This document shows, piece after piece, positions 1 through 6,201 of a stretch of DNA of 6,345 nucleotides (its first letter is position 1; the number at the start of each line of letters is the position of its first letter). Location: positions 1-6,345 of the forward strand of contig PKXI01000415.1 in assembly GCA_003133425.1 (NCBI GenBank), written 5' to 3'. Origin of the DNA: Acidobacteriaceae bacterium (GTDB taxonomy: Bacteria > Acidobacteriota > Terriglobia > Terriglobales > Acidobacteriaceae). A program made the position numbers and the translations under genes. The notes under the pieces were generated by a model, which worked only from the letters and a program-made list of their open reading frames with translations, was not told the DNA's origin and ran no database searches.

Positions 1-242
1 GGGATCTGTCTCAGAGTAGCTAATCTTCAAGCCTATCCGTGCAACAACGCCCCTGGCACTGGACCGCAGACAATGGGATACTCGGCAGCCCTATGGGGCG
101 TTCGCTGAGTGACTCTGCGATTTAGCATCAACCGAACGGTCCGAACCTCTCGAAACTTCCGAAGCCGCGGCAGTCTAACGGAAACGAACCCAATGGGATA
201 GAGGGTTGGTCGCTGCGTGCTGAGCCGGCTAAAGTGACCGGC
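1..242. other. non-coding left flank
   Basis: No open reading frame with a ribosome binding site or a recognisable protein is found on either strand; a minus-strand ATG near 129 runs only about 31 codons. The segment holds the hairpin arm at 221-242, a 9-bp-period degenerate repeat at 132-167, and a 10-bp direct repeat CAATGGGATA at 71-80 and 191-200. The left end (40-56) has a TGCAACAACGCCCC string. The next gene to the left is out of view. Confidence 0.6.
132..167. repeat. four degenerate 9-bp tandem units
   Basis: CCGAA, CCGAA, TCGAA and CCGAA start at 132, 141, 150 and 159, exactly 9 bp apart, with variable bases in the other four positions of each unit. The block is in the non-coding flank beyond the cluster. 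It may be a remnant of a short tandem duplication, a direct-repeat protein site, or chance. Confidence 0.35.
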
Positions 243-245
243 TCA
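221..245 (-). terminator. hairpin at the end of the cluster, weak terminator candidate
   Basis: TGAGCCGG (221-228) and CCGGCTCA (238-245) are perfect 8-bp arms around a 9-nt loop. In the transcript the left arm begins with the UGA stop of the SnoaL-like gene. No U tract follows, so this is not a standard intrinsic terminator; it may protect the 3' end or aid a Rho-dependent stop. Confidence 0.4.
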
Positions 246-650
246 CAGATATGTTGGAAAGGTGCTGCCGAACATCGGAGCCTTGCTCTTGGATTGCTCC
301 TCGCTTGCTTCATCTTGAATGACGTCCCAATGCTCCACAAGGATGCCGTCTTCTATGCGAAGAATGTCCGCCGCAATCCAGTTGACCGGCGATCCAAACC
401 CGGAAAACCGGCCATGCACAATGACGAAATTCCCATCTGCAACAATGGTTCCTGCTTCATATCTCAAAGTTGAGGGTATCCCTTTGGTGAGGTTGAAAAG
501 ACCCTCGCGCCCAGGCTCAATGTGCGCGCTGTGCTGGATATAGTTGGGCGACCAATAGCGTTCCGCTGCTTCATAGTCGCGCTTGTTGAAGAGCGTTTCG
601 AATGCTTCAAGGACGATTGTCTTGTTCTGTTCGGACGTAGTCTTCGGCAT
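243..650 (-). CDS. SnoaL-like / NTF2-fold protein (135 aa)
   Basis: A small protein of the nuclear transport factor 2 superfamily, SnoaL-like branch, of usual length. Visible marks: an N-terminal helix with LEAFETLFNKRDYEAAERYW (14-33), then SPNYIQHSAHI (34-44) typical of the SnoaL polyketide-cyclase-like group, and C-terminal strands WIAADILRIEDGILVEHWDV (91-110) that close the cone-shaped cavity. Characterised SnoaL members are aldol cyclases, but most bacterial homologues have no known function; a small-molecule binding or isomerase role is the usual guess. The ATG has a perfect AAGGAG 6 nt upstream (forward 657-662). It is the last gene of the cluster and its TGA lies in a hairpin. No signal peptide; probably cytoplasmic. 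Confidence 0.92.
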   Translation of the reverse strand: MPKTTSEQNKTIVLEAFETLFNKRDYEAAERYWSPNYIQHSAHIEPGREGLFNLTKGIPSTLRYEAGTIVADGNFVIVHGRFSGFGSPVNWIAADILRIEDGILVEHWDVIQDEASEEQSKSKAPMFGSTFPTYL

Positions 651-752
651 AACATTCTCCTTTTTATGTTTGCGCTTAGGCTCCCTTGTCGAGCCGGCGG
701 ATCGTGAACTATGTAGACTCCAGCAAGCTGGCTGGGCCCCGATGCTGGTCTC

Positions 753-1844
753 TCAGTTGCAGCCGTTTGCCAGCTGATTGGCTGCATCAATCGTGTTCGG
801 TCCCAGTTTCAGATGGTCCTTGTCCATCCCGTAAGCGGGAAGCTGGATATAACGCAAAACTAACTTGTATGTGGGCTGTTTGAGAAATGCTGCGAGGCCT
901 TGAGGGCCGTCCTGGGCTACGATGGCTTTGGCCATGACGTATGCGATGTTGTAGACCACCGCATGGCCGAAGAAGTCGACGGCGTACACCTCGTCGTATG
1001 GCACTGGCTCGGAGGCATTCAGCGCGATGAAGGACATCTCCAACAATGTCACGCTGTTTTGAATGTGTTTCAGGCCGTCGTTGACGTCGGTCAGCGTTCG
1101 CGTTGCCGCGGGCGAGTGTGACTTCGGCAGAAGAGAAAGATCGCCAACGTACATGGCGGAGCCTTCCTCATAGAGGCTGTCGAAGAGGTGGCCGGAGGCG
1201 ATACAGGCCTGTTGCGCATGGCCTTGGGGGTTATGGATCTTCAGTTCACGGTCAGCAGCGAATGCCCCTTGCACTGCGTGATACAACTCATGCGTCGTCG
1301 TCACTTGTGCGACGACGATATCGTCTACGATGCCGATGTTGAGGAAGAAATCTGTTCCCCCGAAGGTGTAACCGCCGCCGTCCCCAGCGGCCACGACGTA
1401 ACCCTCCAGATGAATATCGGTATTAGGTGGTACGAACAGGGCAATGCGCTGCTTGATGCTTTGTTGAAATGCCTTTGGGTTCGCATCGATGTCCTTAAGA
1501 AGTGCAAGGAGCTGGGGGATCTTAGGCTCCTCAATCTCAAGGAGAATGTCCTTTTCGTTCTCCTTCGTGATTGGCTCACCATGCGCTGTGGCATAGAGGG
1601 CGTTAGCGAAATCCTCAGTCGTCGAGGTGATCTTGAACTCGTGAAGCTTTTGGAGGACCGCCTGATTGCCGTGCATCTCTGCAATCTTCATTGCATCTTC
1701 GTGGCTTAGCGAACGGTTCTGCAGGGCAAGGAGGGTTGTCCGCGCGTCCTCGGTATGGATGGTGACCGTGGTCGAGTAAGCTTGCTGCGCAAGGGCTGCA
1801 ACCAAGGTCAAGATCAACAGTAGTCGGATTGGTAGACGGAGCAT
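753..1844 (-). CDS. exported HExxH protein, DUF5700-like putative Zn-dependent protease (363 aa)
   Basis: Residues 1-24 form a signal peptide: a basic N-terminus (MLRLPIR), a hydrophobic stretch rich in Leu, Ile and Ala, and a likely cleavage site after QAYS. The mature part has a zinc-metalloprotease motif HELYH at 185-189, and EEGSAMYVGD begins at 226, so E226 or E227 can be the third zinc ligand about 37 residues later, as in gluzincin-type peptidases. This order fits proteins named DUF5700 putative Zn-dependent protease. The region before the motif (about 30-140) is helical and may be a pro- or binding domain. Only two cysteines follow the signal peptide (C214, C362), possibly a disulfide. 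Expected in the periplasm or outside the cell; peptidase activity is inferred from the motif. It is the only exported product here and an odd partner for the cytosolic oxidoreductases. The next gene follows after 102 nt. Confidence 0.85.
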   Translation of the reverse strand: MLRLPIRLLLILTLVAALAQQAYSTTVTIHTEDARTTLLALQNRSLSHEDAMKIAEMHGNQAVLQKLHEFKITSTTEDFANALYATAHGEPITKENEKDILLEIEEPKIPQLLALLKDIDANPKAFQQSIKQRIALFVPPNTDIHLEGYVVAAGDGGGYTFGGTDFFLNIGIVDDIVVAQVTTTHELYHAVQGAFAADRELKIHNPQGHAQQACIASGHLFDSLYEEGSAMYVGDLSLLPKSHSPAATRTLTDVNDGLKHIQNSVTLLEMSFIALNASEPVPYDEVYAVDFFGHAVVYNIAYVMAKAIVAQDGPQGLAAFLKQPTYKLVLRYIQLPAYGMDKDHLKLGPNTIDAANQLANGCN

Positions 1845-1850
1845 AGGAGG

Positions 1851-1856
1851 TTCCTC
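1851..1856 (-). promoter_or_regulatory. Shine-Dalgarno GAGGAA that fixes the ATG start at 1844
   Basis: GAGGAA lies 6 nt before the ATG at 1844-1842. A longer reading from a TTG at 1865 would place this site inside the coding region, has no ribosome binding site of its own, and would put acidic residues before the signal peptide. Confidence 0.75.
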
Positions 1857-1899
1857 GTAAGTCAATGGGTAGAGAGGTCCGCAGCAAGCATGAATGTGT

Positions 1900-2274
1900 T
1901 TAGGAGATCACATCGAGGGCATCGACTCGTGCGGGATAGAACGCCAAATGATCCTTGATTCTGGCGACTGCCTCATACGGTTCTTCGTATGTCCAGACGG
2001 CGAACTCCGATTTTGCGCCACCCATGGGAATGCTGTAGTAAGTGCAATCGCCCTTGTACGGGCAATAGGTATAGTGTGTAGTGCGAACGAGCAACGACAT
2101 ATCCACGTCCTCGCGAGGGATATAGTAGACCGGCGGATACCCCTTTTCTTCCAATCGAAGGGCGTGAGACGATTCCGCAACGACCCGGTCTTTCACACTG
2201 ACACGTACCGTCGCGCCAGCATCAGTAATTGAGATCGGATGGTCCCGGCCCGGAGTTCTCACTTCTTTTGTCAT
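1900..2274 (-). CDS. DUF427 domain-containing protein (124 aa)
   Basis: A small single-domain protein matching DUF427 across its whole length. Signature parts are PPVYYIPREDVDM (47-59), TYCPYKGDCTYYS (69-81) with cysteines at 71 and 77, and WTYEEPYEAVARIKDHLAFYP (94-114), all hallmarks of the family. The biochemical role of DUF427 is not established; these genes often sit near oxidoreductases, as here. No signal peptide or membrane segment is seen, so it is expected in the cytoplasm. The ATG has AGAGGA upstream at normal spacing, and there are 41 nt from the preceding SDR stop and 55 nt to the next gene, consistent with one transcript. Confidence 0.92.
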   Translation of the reverse strand: MTKEVRTPGRDHPISITDAGATVRVSVKDRVVAESSHALRLEEKGYPPVYYIPREDVDMSLLVRTTHYTYCPYKGDCTYYSIPMGGAKSEFAVWTYEEPYEAVARIKDHLAFYPARVDALDVIS

Positions 2275-2315
2275 GATTGATCCTCTTTCGATAGCTGCTC
2301 GTTTTTGCGCTCGGC

Positions 2316-3086
2316 TCAGAGCTTGGACCCACCATCAACCGGAATGCTGGCACCTGTGATCCACCGTGCGCCGTCGGACACCAGAAATGTGATCACATCC
2401 GCTACGTCGGACGGCTGTCCAATACGCTTGAGCGCCTGCATGGAGAGCGTAAACCCGCGGCCCGCTTCAGTCTTCGTGAAGTTGGACATGTCCGTTTCGA
2501 TCACGCCTGGAGCAACGGCATTCACGCGGATTCCGCGCGGCCCAAGCGCCGCCGCCCAATGCTTCACGAGGGTTTCAATCGCTCCCTTTGTGGCCGCATA
2601 GGCGGGAAGGGATGGTGTGCCGGGCTGTCCTGGATTGCCTGGTGTAGCACGCGCAGCAAGAGACGAGACCATAACGATGTTCGATCCTTCGCCGAAGAGC
2701 GGCAATAGCTCCTTCACCAGAAAGAAGGGGCTGCGCACATTCGTGGCGAACAGATTGTCGAAATCCTCTATTGTGTGATCCTCGATCGAGGCAGCTTTCG
2801 AGATGCCGGCGTTTGACACAAAAATATCCAAGTGATCGCCGACAATCGCGCGAACCTGCTTCGCAAGCGTTGCGGCTCCCCCGGAAATCGACAGGTCCGC
2901 TTTCACTGCATCCGCGCGGCCACCCGCCGCGCAAACCTCGTCGACTACGGCGGCGGCCTCCACGGTAGCACGGCCGTAGTGAACGATTACTTGCGCGCCG
3001 ACTCTGGCAAGAGCTTGAGCAGTAGCGCGACCAATGCCGCGTGACGCTCCTGTAACGAGAACCGTTTTATTTGTGAGATTGGTCAA
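2316..3086 (-). CDS. SDR family oxidoreductase, FabG-like (256 aa, TTG start)
   Basis: A classical SDR. From the TTG start, TGASRGIG is at residues 12-19, D64 is in the adenine-pocket position, SNAG is at 91-94, catalytic N116, S142 (S141 adjacent), Y163 and K167, then PGVIETDM at 193-200 and a C-terminal GASIPVDGGSKL typical of the family. R16 in the glycine motif and R39 after the second strand favour NADP(H). The spacing from Ser to Tyr is about 20 residues instead of the usual 12. The extra residues form a Gly/Pro-rich loop (about 147-162) at the edge of the active site; this is seen in a recognisable subgroup of SDRs, so it is not damage. The gene ends 41 nt before DUF427. Cytoplasmic; substrate unknown, probably a ketone or alcohol. 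Confidence 0.93.
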   Translation of the reverse strand: MTNLTNKTVLVTGASRGIGRATAQALARVGAQVIVHYGRATVEAAAVVDEVCAAGGRADAVKADLSISGGAATLAKQVRAIVGDHLDIFVSNAGISKAASIEDHTIEDFDNLFATNVRSPFFLVKELLPLFGEGSNIVMVSSLAARATPGNPGQPGTPSLPAYAATKGAIETLVKHWAAALGPRGIRVNAVAPGVIETDMSNFTKTEAGRGFTLSMQALKRIGQPSDVADVITFLVSDGARWITGASIPVDGGSKL

Positions 3087-3094
3087 GCTTCGAT

Positions 3095-3100
3095 CTCCTT
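3095..3100 (-). promoter_or_regulatory. Shine-Dalgarno AAGGAG that fixes a TTG start
   Basis: A perfect AAGGAG stands 8 nt before TTG at 3086-3084. The upstream in-frame ATG at 3152 has no such site and would add 22 residues before the Rossmann fold that SDRs do not have, and it would overlap the palindromes. The TTG is therefore the preferred start. Confidence 0.8.
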
Positions 3101-3125
3101 GAGTTGGTGGAAGGTGAATTGTCTG

Positions 3126-3150
3126 GCCAATGCGTTCCATTCGCAATGGC
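3126..3150. promoter_or_regulatory. nested inverted repeats, operator-like
   Basis: GCCAATGCG (3126-3134) and CGCAATGGC (3142-3150) form 9-bp arms with one central mismatch and a 7-nt spacer. Inside, CCATT (3137-3141) and AATGG (3145-3149) form a second, perfect inverted repeat around CGC, which competes for the right arm. The block lies just downstream of the candidate -10 and about 25 nt upstream of the Shine-Dalgarno of the second SDR gene. A dimeric repressor site at the start point is a reasonable reading; a leader hairpin is the alternative. Confidence 0.35.
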
Positions 3151-3179
3151 ATTGATCAAAAAAGAATGCCGCCCGTCAA
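3151..3179 (-). promoter_or_regulatory. possible internal promoter before the second SDR gene
   Basis: On the minus strand TTGACG (3179 to 3174, five of six consensus bases) is followed after 17 nt by ATCAAT (3156 to 3151, three of six). The spacing is ideal but the -10 is weak. The spacer contains a run of six T (forward A run at 3158-3163). The position is in the longest intergenic gap of the cluster, which favours a real element, and an operator-like palindrome overlaps the expected start point. The same T run after a weak TGCC/GGCA stem (3183-3186 with 3167-3170) could instead be a poor terminator after the OYE gene. Confidence 0.25.
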
Positions 3180-3196
3180 TGTGGCAGGGACGTCGT

Positions 3197-4330
3197 CTAC
3201 CGATTTGCGCCGGCCGTCAACTCGGCATAGACGGGATAATCGACGTACCCTGTTGGCCCGGATGCATACACTGTTGGCCAATCGATTTCGCTGAGCGGAG
3301 CGTCGAGGAAGAAGCGCTCCGGCAGATCGGGATTTGCAATATACGGCCGGCCAAACGCGATGGAGTCCGCCAATCCTTCCTCGATGAGACTGTTTCCACG
3401 CTCCTGAGTCATCTCGACGTTTGCGATGATGTGCCCGTTATAGAGGGGCCGGAAATGGCGGTACATGCCGTCTCCGGCCAGATGTTCCAGTGGACTTCCG
3501 GTGAAGTCCGTTGTGGCTCCCATCAGCAGCAGGTGCGCAAGGCCATAGCCGTTCAGTCTTCCCATGACATATTCCATGTCGGGAAGTGTGTCGGCGTTAG
3601 CGGCAAACGGCCCTGACAGATGCATCGGACCGATCTTGATGCCTACTCGGTCCGGCTCGACATGGCGAAGGACCGCCTCTGTGATTTCGAAGAGAAGGCG
3701 GCCACGGTTCTCGGTCGATCCTCCGTATTCATCGGTACGACGGTTGGTTGCGCTATTCAGAAATTGTGCGATGAGATACAGGTAGTTGGCCTGAATTTGT
3801 ACTCCGTCGAATCCCGCGTTCATTGCATTCCTGGCTGCATTACCAAAATCAGCTACCGTCTGGCAGATGTCGGCTTTGGACATGGGCCGCGGCGCAACCG
3901 TTGGCTTTCTGCCTAGAGGGGTAACGCTCTCCTGCTCAGGATTTACATCGGAGGCGGACATCGGCAGCTCTTCACCGAAAAAATCCGGATGGGACATCGC
4001 GCCGGTGTGCCAGAGCTGCGCATACATGAGCCCGCCTTTCCTGTGAACGGCGTCGGTTACCACTCGCCATTCCCGAACTTGTTCTCTGCTCCAAATACCG
4101 GGTGTATCGGCCCAGCCGTAGGCATCGGGGCTGACCTCAGTGCATTCCCCGATAATGAGGCCGGCAGAAGCGCGCTGCGCATAGTATTCCGCGTGGAGTT
4201 CAGTAGGCGCATGTCCTGGATTGTTGGCGCGCATGCGAGTGAGCGGAGCCATCACGATCCTGTTGCGCAACTCCAGGTTGCCCATGCGGACCGGAGTGAA
4301 AAGGGGTTGCTGTTTTGTATTTGAAGTCAT
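3197..4330 (-). CDS. OYE-family FMN-dependent alkene reductase with altered active site (377 aa)
   Basis: A TIM-barrel flavoprotein of the old yellow enzyme / NemA type, normally reducing activated C=C bonds or nitro groups with NAD(P)H. Conserved parts: LFTPVRMGNLELRNRIVMAPLTR (positions 10-32) with flavin-contacting T31; QLWHTG at 105-110; TNRRTDEYGG at 195-204; AFGRPYIANPDL at 325-336 in the FMN-phosphate region; GYVDYP near the C-terminus. Odd points: where family members have an H-x-x-N/H pair that holds the substrate carbonyl, this protein has Q180 and Y183, in the segment GVQIQANYLYL. The Tyr corresponding to the proton donor (Y185) is kept. K232 replaces the usual flavin-contacting Arg, and A111 replaces the usual Arg of the GRxSH segment. 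The fold and FMN binding look intact, so it is probably active with a shifted substrate range. ATG has GGAG 8 nt upstream. A 110-nt gap follows before the next gene. Confidence 0.94.
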   Translation of the reverse strand: MTSNTKQQPLFTPVRMGNLELRNRIVMAPLTRMRANNPGHAPTELHAEYYAQRASAGLIIGECTEVSPDAYGWADTPGIWSREQVREWRVVTDAVHRKGGLMYAQLWHTGAMSHPDFFGEELPMSASDVNPEQESVTPLGRKPTVAPRPMSKADICQTVADFGNAARNAMNAGFDGVQIQANYLYLIAQFLNSATNRRTDEYGGSTENRGRLLFEITEAVLRHVEPDRVGIKIGPMHLSGPFAANADTLPDMEYVMGRLNGYGLAHLLLMGATTDFTGSPLEHLAGDGMYRHFRPLYNGHIIANVEMTQERGNSLIEEGLADSIAFGRPYIANPDLPERFFLDAPLSEIDWPTVYASGPTGYVDYPVYAELTAGANR

Positions 4331-4355
4331 TAATCAATCTCCATATGAATGCGGG

Positions 4356-5357
4356 TCAGACCGAAACAACAGTTTTTCCGAACTGGTTGCCGGATTCGAG
4401 AAACCGATGGGCCTCGACAATTTCGTCAAGTGTGAATGTGCGGGCGATTGCCGGCACAAGCGCATGGCTTGAAATACCCTCGCTCACAAATTGCTTCACT
4501 GCCTCAAGCCGCTCATCGTTACGGACAACGGCAGGAAAAGCGAACCCGCGGATAGTGAGATCCCGCGCGAACACCTGAAATGGAGGCACCACCGTGGGTT
4601 CCGCACTCAAGGCTCCATAAAGAATCAATGTGCCTCCAGTTGCAGTTGCCTCAGCCAGTCTTGAAAAGCCGGCGCCACCGACAGCATCGAAGACAAGTTC
4701 AGCTCCCGTGCCGCCGGTCAGTTCCTTTACCCGCTGCACAACGTAAACTTCTTCGACGGCGAGAACTGCTGCGGCGCCGTGCGCGAGCAACTCGTCCGAC
4801 TTTTGTGATGTACGAGTAAGGGCAATTGGCCGTGCTCCTACACGGATGGCAGTCTGGATGGCAGCGAGCCCGACACTGCTCGAAGACGCAGAGATCAACA
4901 CCGTGTCTCCATTTTTCAAATTGCCAACAGAGATCAGACCTGCCCATGCTGTGCCAAACGCAGCCCACGTTGCCGCAGCCTGTTCGAATGTCTGGTTATA
5001 GGGAATCGCGACCAGGGAACGGGCCGGCGCGATAGCTGCCTCTGAATAGAGGGCGTACTGTGCCGCGCCGTATGCGGGAACAAGTGCTACCCGATCTCCG
5101 GGGCTCCAGTTCTCCACGCCCGGTCCCACTTCGTCGATCACGCCCGCAGCTTCCCAACCGATCGAGGTCGGAAGGGAGGGCTTGATCGGCGAGCGCCCAG
5201 ATCGGAGCGTAACTTCAGTACGGTTGAGGCCAATGGCACGAATGTCCAAACGGACCTCACCCAAGCCCGGCTCACCTACCAATGTGTTCTCAATGTGCAA
5301 CACGTCAGGTCCACCGAACTGATGGATGCGTACGCCTCTTGTCTTTCTCTCCGCCAT
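4356..5357 (-). CDS. zinc-free MDR-family NADPH:quinone oxidoreductase-like protein (333 aa)
   Basis: A medium-chain dehydrogenase/reductase of full length. The N-terminal GroES-like domain (about residues 8-130) carries GWEAAGVIDEVG at 67-78 and PGDRV at 86-90. The Rossmann domain (about 130-270) has the nucleotide-binding segment ISASSSSVG at 155-163, a serine-rich variant of the AxxGxxG motif. R182 and K186 after the second strand are compatible with the 2'-phosphate of NADPH. The protein contains no cysteine, so it can have neither the catalytic nor the structural zinc site of alcohol dehydrogenases, even though such proteins are often named zinc-dependent alcohol dehydrogenase family. 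Quinone or enone reduction is the family expectation. The ATG is preceded by GAGGGAG at good spacing. Only 25 nt separate its TGA from the OYE start, which indicates tight coupling. Exact substrate unknown. Confidence 0.93.
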   Translation of the reverse strand: MAERKTRGVRIHQFGGPDVLHIENTLVGEPGLGEVRLDIRAIGLNRTEVTLRSGRSPIKPSLPTSIGWEAAGVIDEVGPGVENWSPGDRVALVPAYGAAQYALYSEAAIAPARSLVAIPYNQTFEQAAATWAAFGTAWAGLISVGNLKNGDTVLISASSSSVGLAAIQTAIRVGARPIALTRTSQKSDELLAHGAAAVLAVEEVYVVQRVKELTGGTGAELVFDAVGGAGFSRLAEATATGGTLILYGALSAEPTVVPPFQVFARDLTIRGFAFPAVVRNDERLEAVKQFVSEGISSHALVPAIARTFTLDEIVEAHRFLESGNQFGKTVVSV

Positions 5358-5442
5358 ATCGTCACTCCCTCGTTCACGCGCACACCGTCTTGCTACTCAG
5401 CGGGTTGGCCCTGGCAGCAGACACTTGCCCTATGCCGCGGTC

Positions 5443-6186
5443 TCAGAAAGGCAGAGAGGCATTGAATTCAGTCACGAAGGCACCTTCGTGAGGTCCGGGA
5501 TTGGATCGAAGCTGCGCTGCATTGCCTACGAGAATTTCATCCGAGCCCGCTCCAAACTGCTTCATGGACTCCTCAATAAATGCATCGAGTGGCATTGCCG
5601 CTTCTGCCTCTCGGCTGTTCATCAGATCAGTTCTCACCCAGGGCGGAGCCAGTTCTAGAACTCTTACCGAGGAGTTCCGCAGCTTGAATCGCTGAGACAG
5701 AACGTAGGAGTGAAGCGCCGCCTTTGTGGCGGAATAGACGGAGGTGGCGGCCATTGGCACAAACGCAAGAACGGAAGTGTTGTAGACGATCGTTGCCGAG
5801 GGCTGAGCCTTCAGATGGTCGATCAGAGCGGATGTCAGTCGAAGCGGTCCGATTAGATTTGTGGTTACCGTGGCAACGAGCTGTGCATCGTCCTGGGTGT
5901 CGGCAGCCGTATCTGCCAGCATAATGCCGGCATTGTTGATGAGGACATTCAATGTTGGGTGCGCCGCTGTGAGTTGCTTGGCAGCCGCTTGGATGCTTCC
6001 CAGATTCTCCAGATCTAGTTCAATCGACGCCATTCCCGGATTCGCTTTTGTTGCTTCGTCCAATGCGCTCTTCCGACGTCCGGAGATGATGACCTGATTG
6101 CCGAGTTTGTGGAATGCCTCTGCGAGGCCCCGGCCGATTCCGGAGCCCCCGCCTGTGATAAAGATTGTGTTGGCGGTCATTTTCAT
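5443..6186 (-). CDS. SDR family oxidoreductase, DltE-like (247 aa)
   Basis: A classical short-chain dehydrogenase/reductase of usual length. The nucleotide-binding motif TGGGSGIG is at residues 11-18, an acidic residue near the adenine pocket at D58, NNAG at 84-87, catalytic Asn at N110, catalytic Ser at S138, and the YxxxK pair at Y151 and K155 with the canonical 12-residue spacing from the Ser. GRR at 36-38, after the second strand, is basic and suggests NADP(H). The C-terminal half resembles the group annotated as DltE-like oxidoreductases, whose substrates are mostly unknown. The ATG at 6186 has AAAGGA 8 nt upstream; a second ATG two codons in is possible but worse placed. It lies 72 nt after the hydrolase and 85 nt before the MDR gene, on the same strand. 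Expected to be cytoplasmic; substrate not deducible. Confidence 0.93.
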   Translation of the reverse strand: MKMTANTIFITGGGSGIGRGLAEAFHKLGNQVIISGRRKSALDEATKANPGMASIELDLENLGSIQAAAKQLTAAHPTLNVLINNAGIMLADTAADTQDDAQLVATVTTNLIGPLRLTSALIDHLKAQPSATIVYNTSVLAFVPMAATSVYSATKAALHSYVLSQRFKLRNSSVRVLELAPPWVRTDLMNSREAEAAMPLDAFIEESMKQFGAGSDEILVGNAAQLRSNPGPHEGAFVTEFNASLPF

Positions 6187-6201
6187 AGTCGCAATCCTTT
6201 T

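Noticed and set aside
71..200. Direct repeat CAATGGGATA at 71-80 and 191-200
   Set aside because: Only 10 bp, no flanking similarity, and no element between the copies; most likely chance.
128..340. 70-residue minus-strand open frame overlapping the end of the SnoaL-like gene
   Set aside because: Out of frame with the real gene, low-complexity Phe/Gly tail produced by the 9-bp repeats, no ribosome binding site.
720..735. Short inverted repeat CCAGC/GCTGG in the gap before the SnoaL-like gene
   Set aside because: The 5-bp arms have no U tract and no promoter near them; too short to support a function.
1188..1709. 173-residue open frame on the plus strand, opposite the metalloprotease-like gene
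   Set aside because: It is fully antisense to a gene with a signal peptide and HExxH motif, resembles no family, and lacks a good ribosome binding site; it is a shadow of the real gene's codon use.
1845..1865. TTG start seven codons upstream of the metalloprotease-like gene's ATG
   Set aside because: It has no Shine-Dalgarno, would include the real one within the coding sequence, and would add acidic residues before the signal peptide.
3087..3152. 22-residue N-terminal extension of the second SDR from an upstream ATG
   Set aside because: SDRs of this type begin just before the Rossmann strand, the ATG lacks a ribosome binding site, and the TTG at 3086 has AAGGAG at ideal spacing.
3104..3616. 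170-residue open frame on the plus strand over the OYE gene end
   Set aside because: It is antisense to the conserved C-terminal part of the ene-reductase and runs through the intergenic palindromes; no recognisable domain.
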